Assembly (NCBI GenBank): GCA_001873675.1
Contig: MNZP01000209.1
Span: forward strand, 1 to 11,989
Length of the DNA stretch: 11,989 nucleotides
Direction of reading: 5' to 3'
From: Syntrophaceae bacterium CG2_30_49_12
GTDB lineage: Bacteria > Desulfobacterota > Syntrophia > Syntrophales > CG2-30-49-12
This document shows positions 1 to 6,899 of the stretch, in pieces; position 1 is the first letter of the stretch; each line of letters begins with the position of its first letter. Both the position numbers and the translations under genes were made by a program. The notes under the pieces are model-generated. The model ran no database searches, had not been told where the DNA came from, and worked only from the letters and a program-made list of their open reading frames with translations.

Positions 1-177
1 TCTTGCATGAACGATGTAGAGGTAGATCTCGAAAAAATTTCTAAAATTTTGAAAAAAGCTATTGACTTGGGGGGGGTATGTTGTTATTGTTACCAAGAAG
101 CCAGCGAAGGTCTCTTAGAATGTCTCTTAAAGGAGGTGATATTCATGGAAGTTTGGAGGGAAATGGTAGCTTTTTAA
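1..177 (+). CDS. Possible partial gene entering from the left edge (3' end), perhaps frame-disrupted
   Basis: Frame 1 is open from the first base to a TAA at 175-177 (58 codons). From the first Met (base 7) it reads MNDVEVDLEKISKILKKAID, a plausible amphipathic helix, so this may be the tail of a gene whose start lies outside the window. After a run of eight G (69-76) the reading becomes less protein-like and Cys-rich (GVCCYCY). With seven G the frame would instead read GGYVVIVTKKPAKVS and stop at 116-118, a more natural C-terminus. A frameshift, sequencing error or phase variation in the G tract is therefore possible. I do not recognise the family. The frame could also be open by chance. Confidence 0.3.
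   Translation, partial: SCMNDVEVDLEKISKILKKAIDLGGVCCYCYQEASEGLLECLLKEVIFMEVWREMVAF
62..90 (+). promoter_or_regulatory. Candidate sigma-70 promoter upstream of cstA
   Basis: TTGACT at 62-67 is followed after 17 bases by TATTGT at 85-90, close to the TTGACA-N17-TATAAT consensus (5/6 and 4/6). It would give a leader of about 200 bases before cstA. It overlaps the possible partial gene and contains the G8 run in its spacer, where a length change would alter promoter strength. Match by eye only. Confidence 0.3.
130..177 (+). promoter_or_regulatory. Very strong Shine-Dalgarno site with a 10-codon reading frame (possible leader peptide)
   Basis: AAGGAGGTGAT at 130-140 is an 11-base complement of the 16S rRNA 3' end, much stronger than any other ribosome-binding site in the window. 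ATG at 145 follows at ideal spacing (ATTC) and opens MEVWREMVAF, ending at TAA 175-177. It lies 126 bases upstream of the cstA start. It could be a leader peptide, a standby ribosome site, or a fortuitous match within the 3' end of the preceding gene, since it is in frame with the 1-177 reading frame. Function unknown. Confidence 0.35.
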
Positions 178-208
178 GCTGAAATGTCCTTTTTAAACTT
201 GTATGTGC

Positions 209-266
209 TTGAAAAATTTGTTTATTTTTTCAAATGTGACAATGTCAAGGTAAATGACGATATAAA
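209..266 (+). promoter_or_regulatory. Hairpin, small palindrome and second candidate promoter before cstA
   Basis: TTGAAAAA (209-216) and TTTTTCAA (226-233) form a perfect 8-bp AT-rich inverted repeat with a 9-base loop. Immediately after it, TGACAATGTCA at 237-247 is a perfect 5-bp palindrome around one base, of the size bound by dimeric repressors. It overlaps a -35-like GTGACA (236-241), which lies 19 bases before TATAAA (261-266). This gives a plausible promoter with an operator over the -35, about 35 bases upstream of the cstA ATG. Regulator unknown. Confidence 0.3.
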
Positions 267-302
267 TATATCAGTTTCTATACGATTAGTAAAGAGGATA
301 GC

Positions 303-2039
303 ATGAACGTACTGCTCATTTTCGGGATTGCCGTATGCGCCTTCTGGGTGGCAAGCCGCATCTATTCCCGTTATCTCGCGAGATGGCTGGGAGAAGACCC
401 TGCAAGGCCCACACCTGCCGTCGAGCGGAACGACGGCCGGGACTATGTCCCCACCAGAACCTCTGTCGTTTTTGCCCATCATTTTTCCGCCATCGCCGGC
501 GCCGGCCCCATTCTTGGCCCGACCATGGCCATCCTTTACGGTTTCGTCCCGGCCTGGCTATGGATTGTTCTCGGAGGGGTTTTTATCGGCGCCGTCCATG
601 ATTTCACAACTCTCTTTGTCAGCATGCGCGAAGGCGGGAAATCCATGGCCGAGGTGGCACGCAAAACCCTCGGCAACACCGGCTTCAATCTCTTTATCGC
701 CTTTACTATTTTCATGATTGTCCTTTTAACATCGTCCTTCTTGAGCGCTACCTCTATCTCACTCACGTCCCTCTGGCCCTTGAGCAAGATTGGCGTCAGA
801 GAAGGGGAAACTTTCCTCAGGACCATCACCAGGGATGGGATCGTTTACGGGCGTATCGGTGGGATTGCCTCGACATCGGTCATCGTTATCACCCTGTGTT
901 CGCCGTTTCTCGGCTGGCTGATCTATAAGAAAAGGCTCAAGACCATTTTAGCTTATCTCCTCGCCGCATTCATCTGCGTTGGCTCGGTTCTGCTCGGCAT
1001 CGCTCACCCGCTGACTCTGAGTTCCACCCAGTGGATGGTCATCATTTCCGTCTATGTCCTTTTTGCCGCCGGCGCCCCGGTCTGGATGATTCTGCAGCCC
1101 AGGGACTTTATCAATGTCCAGATTCTCTATGGCGGCATTGTTCTGATGATTGCCTCCTTGTTCAGTACAGGATTTGGCGGATTGCAGGTCTCTGCCCCCG
1201 GCTTCAACCTCCAGGAAGGAGTCCAGAACTTAGGCCTGATCTGGCCCATGATGTTCTGCACCATTGCCTGCGGTGCTATTTCAGGGTTTCATTGCCTGGT
1301 GGGAGGGGGGACGACGGGAAAGCAGCTTGCTAAAGAGACAGATGCCCGTAAAGTAGGCTACAACGCCATGCTCCTCGAATCCGTACTGGCCGTTTGTGTC
1401 TTACTTGCCATCGGCGGGGCGATGAACTTTGCCGATTATAAATCCATTGTCTGGCCTACGGATCCTTCCGTCAAATCAAACCCCATCCTCGGCTTTTCCC
1501 TCGCGGCCGGGCATTTGTTCAATCAGGGGCTGGGGATTCCTGTGGCCTTGGGTACCGTTTTCGGGATTCTGCTTGTCGAAGGTTTCGTAATCACGACCCT
1601 GGATACGGCGGTGCGGCTCAACAGGTATCTTTTTGAGGAACTCTGGACGATCCTGTTCAGGAAGCCGCAACCGCTTCTCAGGCATTACTGGGTCAATTCC
1701 GGGCTTTCCGTGCTTCTGATGTGGCTTCTGGCCTTTTCCAATGCCTTCAGTACGTTATGGCCGATTTTCGGGACGGCCAACCAGTTGCTTGCCGCCCTGA
1801 GCCTCTTAGCAGTTTCGGCCTGGCTTCTTTTTAAGAAGAGAAAAAACACCTTTGTCCTTGTTCCGGCGGTCTTCATGATCATAACCACTCTCGCCTCGCT
1901 GGCCATTTTGCTTTCCAACTATATCCAGAAAAGAAATTATGTCCTCATGGCAGCCGACATCCTTCTCTTTATCCTTGCGGCCGGGGTTGTCTGGCTCTCA
2001 TGGAATACTTTTTCCCACCGCCATAAACAGCGTGTATAA
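303..2039 (+). CDS. cstA: CstA-family carbon starvation protein / peptide or pyruvate transporter
   Basis: Inner-membrane transporter of the CstA family, whose studied members (E. coli CstA, BtsT) take up pyruvate and are induced on carbon limitation. The 578-residue product is strongly hydrophobic with many membrane helices. It carries the family signature HHFSAIAGAGPILGP (residues 59-73), then GAVHDF near 96-101, and the later conserved stretch SGFHCLVGGGTTGKQL with YNAMLLESVLA. It is shorter than the roughly 700-residue enterobacterial proteins, as is common for CstA-like proteins of other phyla. The usual FGHHF reads FAHHF here. ATG 303 is preceded by AAAGAGGA (291-298) at good spacing and the protein starts directly with a helix, so the start is secure. 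It ends 30 bases from the convergent VanZ-like gene, with no clear terminator between them. Substrate is inferred from the family only. Confidence 0.93.
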   Translation: MNVLLIFGIAVCAFWVASRIYSRYLARWLGEDPARPTPAVERNDGRDYVPTRTSVVFAHHFSAIAGAGPILGPTMAILYGFVPAWLWIVLGGVFIGAVHDFTTLFVSMREGGKSMAEVARKTLGNTGFNLFIAFTIFMIVLLTSSFLSATSISLTSLWPLSKIGVREGETFLRTITRDGIVYGRIGGIASTSVIVITLCSPFLGWLIYKKRLKTILAYLLAAFICVGSVLLGIAHPLTLSSTQWMVIISVYVLFAAGAPVWMILQPRDFINVQILYGGIVLMIASLFSTGFGGLQVSAPGFNLQEGVQNLGLIWPMMFCTIACGAISGFHCLVGGGTTGKQLAKETDARKVGYNAMLLESVLAVCVLLAIGGAMNFADYKSIVWPTDPSVKSNPILGFSLAAGHLFNQGLGIPVALGTVFGILLVEGFVITTLDTAVRLNRYLFEELWTILFRKPQPLLRHYWVNSGLSVLLMWLLAFSNAFSTLWPIFGTANQLLAALSLLAVSAWLLFKKRKNTFVLVPAVFMIITTLASLAILLSNYIQKRNYVLMAADILLFILAAGVVWLSWNTFSHRHKQRV

Positions 2040-2069
2040 GACATTCACATTGACATACCGTGGTAATTG

Positions 2070-2429
2070 TTAAAAAATTCTCTCATGATGTTTAAAGGAA
2101 TATGCGGTTGCAAAGATTATCGCGCCGAGAGTGTTTGCTCCAATGTCGGTAAGTGAAAAACTGCGATAGGGTAAAAACATCTGCACAAATTCAAACAAAA
2201 GGCCACAGAAGAATGAAGAAATTACTGAGAAAAAGATAATATTTCCCTTTTTCCATAACCACAATCTAAATGTCCTGAAAAACAGGATGGCGGTTATGCC
2301 ATAAAGCACGAAATGTACAATCTTATCAAAAGGTAGTTCTGTCTTAATCTTAGTATCAGGAACGGGTATTACAGAGAGTATAAATACCACAATTAACCAG
2401 ATGATAAGGAAAAAGATAGATGAATGCAT
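2070..2429 (-). CDS. VanZ-like family small membrane protein
   Basis: A 119-residue protein with about four membrane helices. The family pattern is visible: N-terminal helix followed by SVIP, then DKIVHFVLYG (about residues 35-44), and later GLLFEFVQMFLPYR with SLTDIGANTLGA in the last helix pair. VanZ-like proteins are widespread; VanZ itself gives low-level teicoplanin resistance, but most members have no known role, so no resistance function is claimed. The start is the only good ATG; no strong ribosome-binding site precedes it. The gene is visibly more AT-rich than its neighbours. It is head to head with the MgtC-like gene with only 34 bases between start codons, and tail to tail with cstA. 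Confidence 0.75.
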   Translation of the reverse strand: MHSSIFFLIIWLIVVFILSVIPVPDTKIKTELPFDKIVHFVLYGITAILFFRTFRLWLWKKGNIIFFSVISSFFCGLLFEFVQMFLPYRSFSLTDIGANTLGAIIFATAYSFKHHERIF

Positions 2430-2463
2430 GATGCCAAACCAAATATAAGGAGTAACCTCAAAG

Positions 2464-3171
2464 ATGTTTGATTTTAACTTTCATGAAGCCTTAGCGGCAC
2501 TGGTCAAATTGATCCTCGCTGCCTTGATGGGAGGGGCCGTTGGCTTTGAACGGGAGTCCCACGGGCAGGCCGCCGGTATCCGTACCAATCTATTGGTCAC
2601 TATGGGGGCATGTCTGATGATGATGCTTTCTCTCCATATGGAAGAACTCTTTCGCCACCTCAATGCTGATACCACTGTGCGTCTCGACCCCGGTCGAATA
2701 GCTTCTTACGCCATCGCCAGTATGGGTTTTCTGGGAGCCGGAGCCATCATCAAAGGAAAAGGTTCCGTACGGGGGCTTACCACTGCCGCCGGTCTCTGGC
2801 TGGGGACAGGCATCGGTCTTGCTGTGGGAGCCGGTTATCTTTTTCCTGCCATTTCCTGCACGCTGTTGAGCCTTCTGGTCCTCTATGGTCTCCGCTTAAA
2901 GAAGTTATTACCCCATGATGAATACACAATTCTTACTTTAAAATTCCGGGGATTGGAGAGAAAGCTTGAGGAAATTAGAAAGATACTTTCCGCATACCCC
3001 GAATTCCATATCCAGTTTATCAACTTTCAACAGAACATCTCATCCCGGAGCAGGACCTATCGTTTGCGATTACTCGGCAGGGAATCTAAAAGCTGGGGAG
3101 ATATTGTGAGAGAATTTCAGGAGCTTCCGGAAATAGAGGAGATCGCCTGGGAAGAGGCCGAGGTCCCGTAA
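2464..3171 (+). CDS. MgtC/SapB-family inner-membrane protein
   Basis: A 235-residue protein with an MgtC/SapB membrane domain in the first ~150 residues. Hallmarks are GFERESHGQAAGIRT (27-41), GFLGAGAI (88-95) and GLTTAAGLW (104-112), which are the conserved acidic/arginine loop and glycine-rich helices of the family. The remaining ~85 residues are soluble, matching the ACT-like C-terminal domain of longer MgtC proteins. MgtC in Salmonella helps survival under low Mg2+ and in macrophages by restraining the F1Fo ATP synthase; most environmental homologues are uncharacterised, so only the family is assigned. AAGGAG at 2447-2452 lies 11 bases before the ATG. Its promoter must overlap the divergent VanZ-like gene. 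Confidence 0.9.
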   Translation: MFDFNFHEALAALVKLILAALMGGAVGFERESHGQAAGIRTNLLVTMGACLMMMLSLHMEELFRHLNADTTVRLDPGRIASYAIASMGFLGAGAIIKGKGSVRGLTTAAGLWLGTGIGLAVGAGYLFPAISCTLLSLLVLYGLRLKKLLPHDEYTILTLKFRGLERKLEEIRKILSAYPEFHIQFINFQQNISSRSRTYRLRLLGRESKSWGDIVREFQELPEIEEIAWEEAEVP

Positions 3172-3224
3172 AACGAAGTTGCCGGCGATGGCTCCCCATC
3201 ATCCCTCACGCCTTCTCGTCCTGT

Positions 3225-4913
3225 TCAATAGGCGTACCCCCAGCCGAAGACCTCCTTCAGGATACCCTGCATCTCTCCCAGGGTGGCGTCGGCCTTTGCC
3301 GCCTCGATAATGGCGGGCATTAAGTCACCTCCCTGCGGCCGCTCTTCGTCCACCCTTCTGGCCGTATTCCTCAGTCTTTCCAGGGCTGCCTTTGTCCTTG
3401 CATTGTCCCGTTGCGCCCTGAATTTCTTCACCCTTTCCACGGCCGTCTCTTCTATCTTTGGATCAATCTTGAATACCGGCACCTTCCGTTCCTCGTCAGA
3501 GACGTATTTATTCACTCCCACAACGATCCTCTCAGAGTTATCTATCCCCTCGCGCCACTTATAGGCTGATTTTGCCAGCTCATCTTTAAACCAGCCCGTT
3601 TCCCAGGCCTTAATGTAGCCCATCTGGTCTATCTTCTCCATAAGCTTGTTTGCTTCCTCCTCAATCTTACTGGTAAGCCATTCCACATAATAGGAACCGG
3701 CCAGGGGGTCGGAGACATTCGGGATGCTGGTTTCGTGAAGGACGACCTGCTGTGTCCTTAAAGCCAGGGTAGCCGCCTCTTCCGTCGGCAATCCCAGCGC
3801 CTCGTCGTAGGCCGACGTATGAATGGCATTGGTGCCCGCCAGGACGGCTCCTAATGTGTGGAAGGCCGCCCGCACGACATTAACCAGCGGCTGCTGTGCC
3901 ATGAGGGAACAGCCGGAGGTATGGATGTGCATCCTTACCTGCATGGATTTCTGGTCCTTACACCCGAACCTCTCCCGGTTGGTTTTAGCCCATATTCTCC
4001 TTATCGCCCTGATTTTTGCTATCTCCTCAAGAAAATCATTCCCCTGGGCAAACTGGAAACCAAAGCGGGGCAGGAACTCATCAGGATGGAGACCGGCCTT
4101 TATGCAGGCTTCGGTAATAGCTATCCCCGTGGCCATTGTAAAGGCCGCTTCCTGGATAGCATTTCCGCCGGCTTCTTCTATAAAATAGCCGCATATATTG
4201 GTTGTATTCCACCTGGGCATATTTCTACTACAAAACTTTATAAACTCCACCATCAGCTTAAAGGCGCTCTTCGGCGGGAACATGGCATAATCAACAAACG
4301 GCGCCTTGTAAAGCCAGTTCATGCTGTTGCCGCCTAACTTCTCTCCAGGAAATCCTCTCCTTTCAGCATAAACAATAAACATGGCCAGTCCCACCATGGT
4401 GGCGCTTCCTATATTCTGCACAATCTGGGTCTTATCCAGGGGGATATCATGGAAGAGCCTTTCCAGATCGTCAATAGTGCTTATGTTGACGCCGCCCCGT
4501 CCCACGAGGCCCCTCGCCTCGGGAGAATCCGGGTCAAGGCCCGCCTTGGAAACAAGATCATGGGGGAGATTATATGACTGCGCGCCGAAATAACCCTTCA
4601 TCCCGGCATCTTTTAACATTTCCATCCTTTCCCTGGTCTGTTCGGGGAGACCGTAACCGAGGCTCATCTGATTCACCCAGGGTTGAAACTGGTACTGGAG
4701 AGGATATATCCCCCGTGTGTAAGGGTAGTCTCCCGGTACACCGATCTCGTTGAAGGCGATATGCTCGATGTCAGAGGGAGTATAGAAAGGTTTCACCGGG
4801 ATTCCCGAGGCGGTGGCGGCCTTGAATTCTATGTCTTTATAAAGTTTTTGATATTTTTCCTTCCATCGCTCCTGTAATTCCCTGTCCTTTTCGAGAGTGT
4901 CCCTGGTAAACAT
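3225..4913 (-). CDS. Divergent coenzyme-B12-dependent acyl-CoA mutase-like catalytic subunit (methylmalonyl-CoA mutase large-subunit family)
   Basis: A 562-residue TIM-barrel subunit without its own B12 domain; that domain is the separate gene just upstream. Family features are clear: RGIYP (67-71), IEEAGGNAIQEAAFT (245-259), EEIAKIRAIRRIWA (296-309), DEALGLPTE (370-378), LRTQQ (385-389), DPLAGSYYVE (402-411), VVGVN (464-468). By eye against Propionibacterium MutB, the residues contacting CoA, substrate and the rearranging carbonyl are mostly altered: Y89 is S84, R82 is Q77, T85 is V80, R87 is Q82, S114 is F109, T195 is G195, Q197 is S197, R207 is V207, H244 is F244, S285 is G285, Q330 is H331. 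Y243, R283 and the ribose-binding E370 (here E371) remain. It is therefore unlikely to be a classical methylmalonyl-CoA mutase. A strong AAGGAGGA precedes ATG 4913. Substrate unknown. Confidence 0.85.
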   Translation of the reverse strand: MFTRDTLEKDRELQERWKEKYQKLYKDIEFKAATASGIPVKPFYTPSDIEHIAFNEIGVPGDYPYTRGIYPLQYQFQPWVNQMSLGYGLPEQTRERMEMLKDAGMKGYFGAQSYNLPHDLVSKAGLDPDSPEARGLVGRGGVNISTIDDLERLFHDIPLDKTQIVQNIGSATMVGLAMFIVYAERRGFPGEKLGGNSMNWLYKAPFVDYAMFPPKSAFKLMVEFIKFCSRNMPRWNTTNICGYFIEEAGGNAIQEAAFTMATGIAITEACIKAGLHPDEFLPRFGFQFAQGNDFLEEIAKIRAIRRIWAKTNRERFGCKDQKSMQVRMHIHTSGCSLMAQQPLVNVVRAAFHTLGAVLAGTNAIHTSAYDEALGLPTEEAATLALRTQQVVLHETSIPNVSDPLAGSYYVEWLTSKIEEEANKLMEKIDQMGYIKAWETGWFKDELAKSAYKWREGIDNSERIVVGVNKYVSDEERKVPVFKIDPKIEETAVERVKKFRAQRDNARTKAALERLRNTARRVDEERPQGGDLMPAIIEAAKADATLGEMQGILKEVFGWGYAY

Positions 4914-4938
4914 ATAATTCCTCCTTATCTGATTTTTC

Positions 4939-5346
4939 TTAGAGATCCTTGGCTACGTGGGTTCTTATGTGTTCAATGACCTCACCGGCGCGTGCTCCCG
5001 GGCCAAAGACACCAGAAACACCCATTCTCAGGAGTTCAGACATATCATCTCCGGGTATTATACCGCCGATGATAAGAGGGATGTTGCCCATCCCCTTCTC
5101 TTGCAGTGACTCAATCACCCCCGCACTAATGACAGTATGCCCCCCCACCGAGAAACTGATCCCTATTACATCAACATCCTCTTGTAGCGCCGAATTTACT
5201 ACTTCACCGGGACTTCGGTATCTGGTAAAGATGACCTCTATTCCTGCCTCCCTCAACTTCCTCGCGAGATACCTTACCCCGCGATCATGACCGTCCAGTT
5301 GAGATTTGGTAAGTAAAACCCTGATCTTTTTATTGCTTGCATTCAT
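4939..5346 (-). CDS. Cobalamin-binding subunit of the divergent mutase
   Basis: A 135-residue stand-alone B12-binding domain of the methylmalonyl-CoA mutase small-subunit type. The base-off/His-on signature DGHDRG (18-23) is intact, with H20 the expected lower cobalt ligand, and GGIIP (94-98) and FGPG (114-117) are present. Departures from the usual form include KSQLDGH in place of KPGLDGH, a one-residue shorter loop at TRYRSPGEVV (41-50), and SFSVGG (64-69) where SxL is expected. It is transcribed 25 bases ahead of the catalytic subunit, the reverse of the common large-then-small order, and 37 bases behind glmM. AAAGGAG precedes ATG 5346. It presumably forms a heterodimer or heterotetramer with the adjacent subunit and carries adenosylcobalamin in the cytoplasm. 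Confidence 0.86.
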   Translation of the reverse strand: MNASNKKIRVLLTKSQLDGHDRGVRYLARKLREAGIEVIFTRYRSPGEVVNSALQEDVDVIGISFSVGGHTVISAGVIESLQEKGMGNIPLIIGGIIPGDDMSELLRMGVSGVFGPGARAGEVIEHIRTHVAKDL

Positions 5347-5383
5347 TCCCGTCTCCTTTTATATTTTTGCCCATTGCCGGTTT

Positions 5384-6742
5384 CTAATCCCGACAGCTCA
5401 GTTTCTCTTTGACCACCCCTGTAATTTTCCTGCAGTATCTATCGGTCTCCTCATGAGTCGGTCCTTCCACCATCACACGGCACATGTTCTGTGTCCCTGA
5501 GTACCGTACCAGAACTCTTCCTCTATTTCCCAATTTTTTTTCGACTTCTTCAATCACCTGGGCAATTTCCGGTACCGAGGATATTTCAGGTCTTGTTTTC
5601 ACCTCCACATTGATCAGCGCTTGGGGAAAAACCGTCATGATCTTTGCGAGTTCGGATAATGGTTTTTCTTCCTTTTTCATCGCCGCTGCCACCTGTAAGG
5701 CCGTGATAATCCCGTCTCCCGTCGTGTGGTGCCGCAAAAAGATCAGATGTCCTGAATCCTCACCGCCGATGACTGCCCCCTTAGCCAGCATTGCTTCGAG
5801 GACATACCTGTCTCCCACGCCGGTGATAACCGATTCGATACCCAATTCCTGCAGGGCAATCCCAAGTCCGATGTTGCTCATTACGGTTCTCACCACCAGG
5901 TTATTGGTCAGTTTGCCTTCCCTTTTTAATACGCCGGCACAGATAGCGAGAATCTGATCCCCCGTCAACACCGTTCCTTTTTCATCAACAGCAACAAGAC
6001 GGTCACCGTCTCCATCGAAGGCGAACCCAATATCCGCCTTTCTTCTTACGACCTCTTCCGCCAGCACAAAAGGGTGCTGGGAGCCACAATTGACATTGAT
6101 ATTTTTGCCGTCAGGCCGATCGAAGAGCGTGGTCACTTCGGCTCCTAATTCAGAGAAGGTCGCCGGCGCCACTTTATAGGCAGCGCCATGGGCGCAGTCA
6201 AGGACAACCCTGGCACCCTCCAGCGTGAGTCCCCCCGGGAAGGCATGTTTCAAAAAAACGATGTAACGGCCCCCTGCATCTTCCATGCGGTAAGCCTTCC
6301 CCAGTTCCCGTGGTGAAGGATGGAGCGTGTGCATATTGTTTGCAAAAATCATCTCCTCTATGGCGAGTTCCTTCTCATCGGGAAGCTTGAATCCCTCACC
6401 GGAAAATATCTTGATACCATTGTCCTGAAGAGGATTGTGGGAGGCGGAGATGACAATACCGGCATCAGCTCTCATGCTGCTGGTTAAAAAGGAGATGCCC
6501 GGTGTGGGGAGGACTCCAACCATGATGGCATTCACTCCCATGGAACAGATCCCTGCAACAAGGGCATTTTCAAACATGTAACCGGAGATGCGGGTATCCT
6601 TACCCACAATGATCCTGGGGGTATGTCCCTTGCGTTTGAAGAGGTATGCGGTAGCACGGCCAATATTCAAGGCCATTTCCGCCGTCATCGGATATTCATT
6701 GGCAATACCCCTTATGCCGTCGGTACCGAACAACTTACCCAT
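5384..6742 (-). CDS. glmM: Phosphoglucosamine mutase
   Basis: GlmM interconverts glucosamine-6-phosphate and glucosamine-1-phosphate, a cytoplasmic step towards UDP-GlcNAc for peptidoglycan and LPS. All four phosphohexomutase landmarks are present: KLFGTDGIRG at the N-terminus; SASHNP (99-104), whose second serine (101) is the phosphoserine; the Mg2+ loop DGDGDR (243-248); and the sugar-binding GGEDSGH (326-332). The phosphate-binding loop reads RYSGTQN (413-419) instead of the usual RxSGTEP. I chose ATG 6742, giving 452 residues, typical for GlmM, with a purine-rich GGGGGAAA four bases upstream. A longer version from TTG 6775 would add 11 residues foreign to the family. It is the first gene of an apparent operon with the two mutase subunits and is divergent from the copper oxidase. 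Confidence 0.93.
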   Translation of the reverse strand: MGKLFGTDGIRGIANEYPMTAEMALNIGRATAYLFKRKGHTPRIIVGKDTRISGYMFENALVAGICSMGVNAIMVGVLPTPGISFLTSSMRADAGIVISASHNPLQDNGIKIFSGEGFKLPDEKELAIEEMIFANNMHTLHPSPRELGKAYRMEDAGGRYIVFLKHAFPGGLTLEGARVVLDCAHGAAYKVAPATFSELGAEVTTLFDRPDGKNINVNCGSQHPFVLAEEVVRRKADIGFAFDGDGDRLVAVDEKGTVLTGDQILAICAGVLKREGKLTNNLVVRTVMSNIGLGIALQELGIESVITGVGDRYVLEAMLAKGAVIGGEDSGHLIFLRHHTTGDGIITALQVAAAMKKEEKPLSELAKIMTVFPQALINVEVKTRPEISSVPEIAQVIEEVEKKLGNRGRVLVRYSGTQNMCRVMVEGPTHEETDRYCRKITGVVKEKLSCRD

Positions 6743-6812
6743 TGAATTTCCCCCATAACCGGAATTTTTCGCCAAGTTTCCCTTTAATTTTTGTCACGAT
6801 TCCCGCCCGACA

Positions 6813-6848
6813 GGTAAGAAATCTTACCAAAAAAACCATCTTTTACAA
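6813..6848 (-). promoter_or_regulatory. Candidate glmM promoter with overlapping palindromic operator
   Basis: Read on the minus strand, TTGTAA (6848-6843) is separated by 16 bases from TAAGAT (6826-6821), a modest sigma-70-like pair pointing at glmM. A perfect palindrome, GGTAAGA-AA-TCTTACC (6813-6828, 7-bp arms), covers the -10. This is the geometry of a repressor site. The regulator is not in the window. The match is by eye, and the promoter call is weaker than the palindrome itself. Confidence 0.35.
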
Positions 6849-6867
6849 GGACTTTATTAACCCTTGC

Positions 6868-6899
6868 TCCCCTTTTAATAAAAGAGTAATAAAAGGGGA
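6868..6899. repeat. Inverted repeat with nested 11-bp direct repeat upstream of the copper oxidase
   Basis: TCCCCTTTTA (6868-6877) and TAAAAGGGGA (6890-6899) are perfect 10-bp arms around a 12-base centre. Within it, TAATAAAAG occurs at 6876-6884 and again at 6887-6895, an exact 11-bp period, about one helical turn. It sits 33 bases before the oxidase ATG, so it may be an operator or a 5'-leader hairpin. The following GGGGACGGTTCTAA (6895-6908) resembles, from memory, half-units of REP-like repeats scattered in some deltaproteobacterial genomes. Confidence 0.5.

Noticed and set aside
231..250. CRP-type site before cstA (TGTGAC near a TCA)
   Set aside because: The half-sites do not have the TGTGA-N6-TCACA spacing; the perfect short palindrome is a better description.
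3823..4337. Plus-strand open frames opposite the mutase gene
   Set aside because: They are antisense to a clearly conserved coding sequence and have no family-like features or ribosome sites.
3225..5346. Simple assignment of the two subunits as methylmalonyl-CoA mutase
   Set aside because: Key active-site residues, including the equivalents of Y89, R207 and H244, are absent, so the standard reaction is unlikely despite family membership.
6743..6775. Eleven-residue N-terminal extension of glmM from a TTG codon
   Set aside because: GlmM proteins begin at MGKLFGTDG or equivalent; the extension is Gly/Asn-rich, unlike the family, and the ATG at 6742 has a purine tract at suitable spacing.
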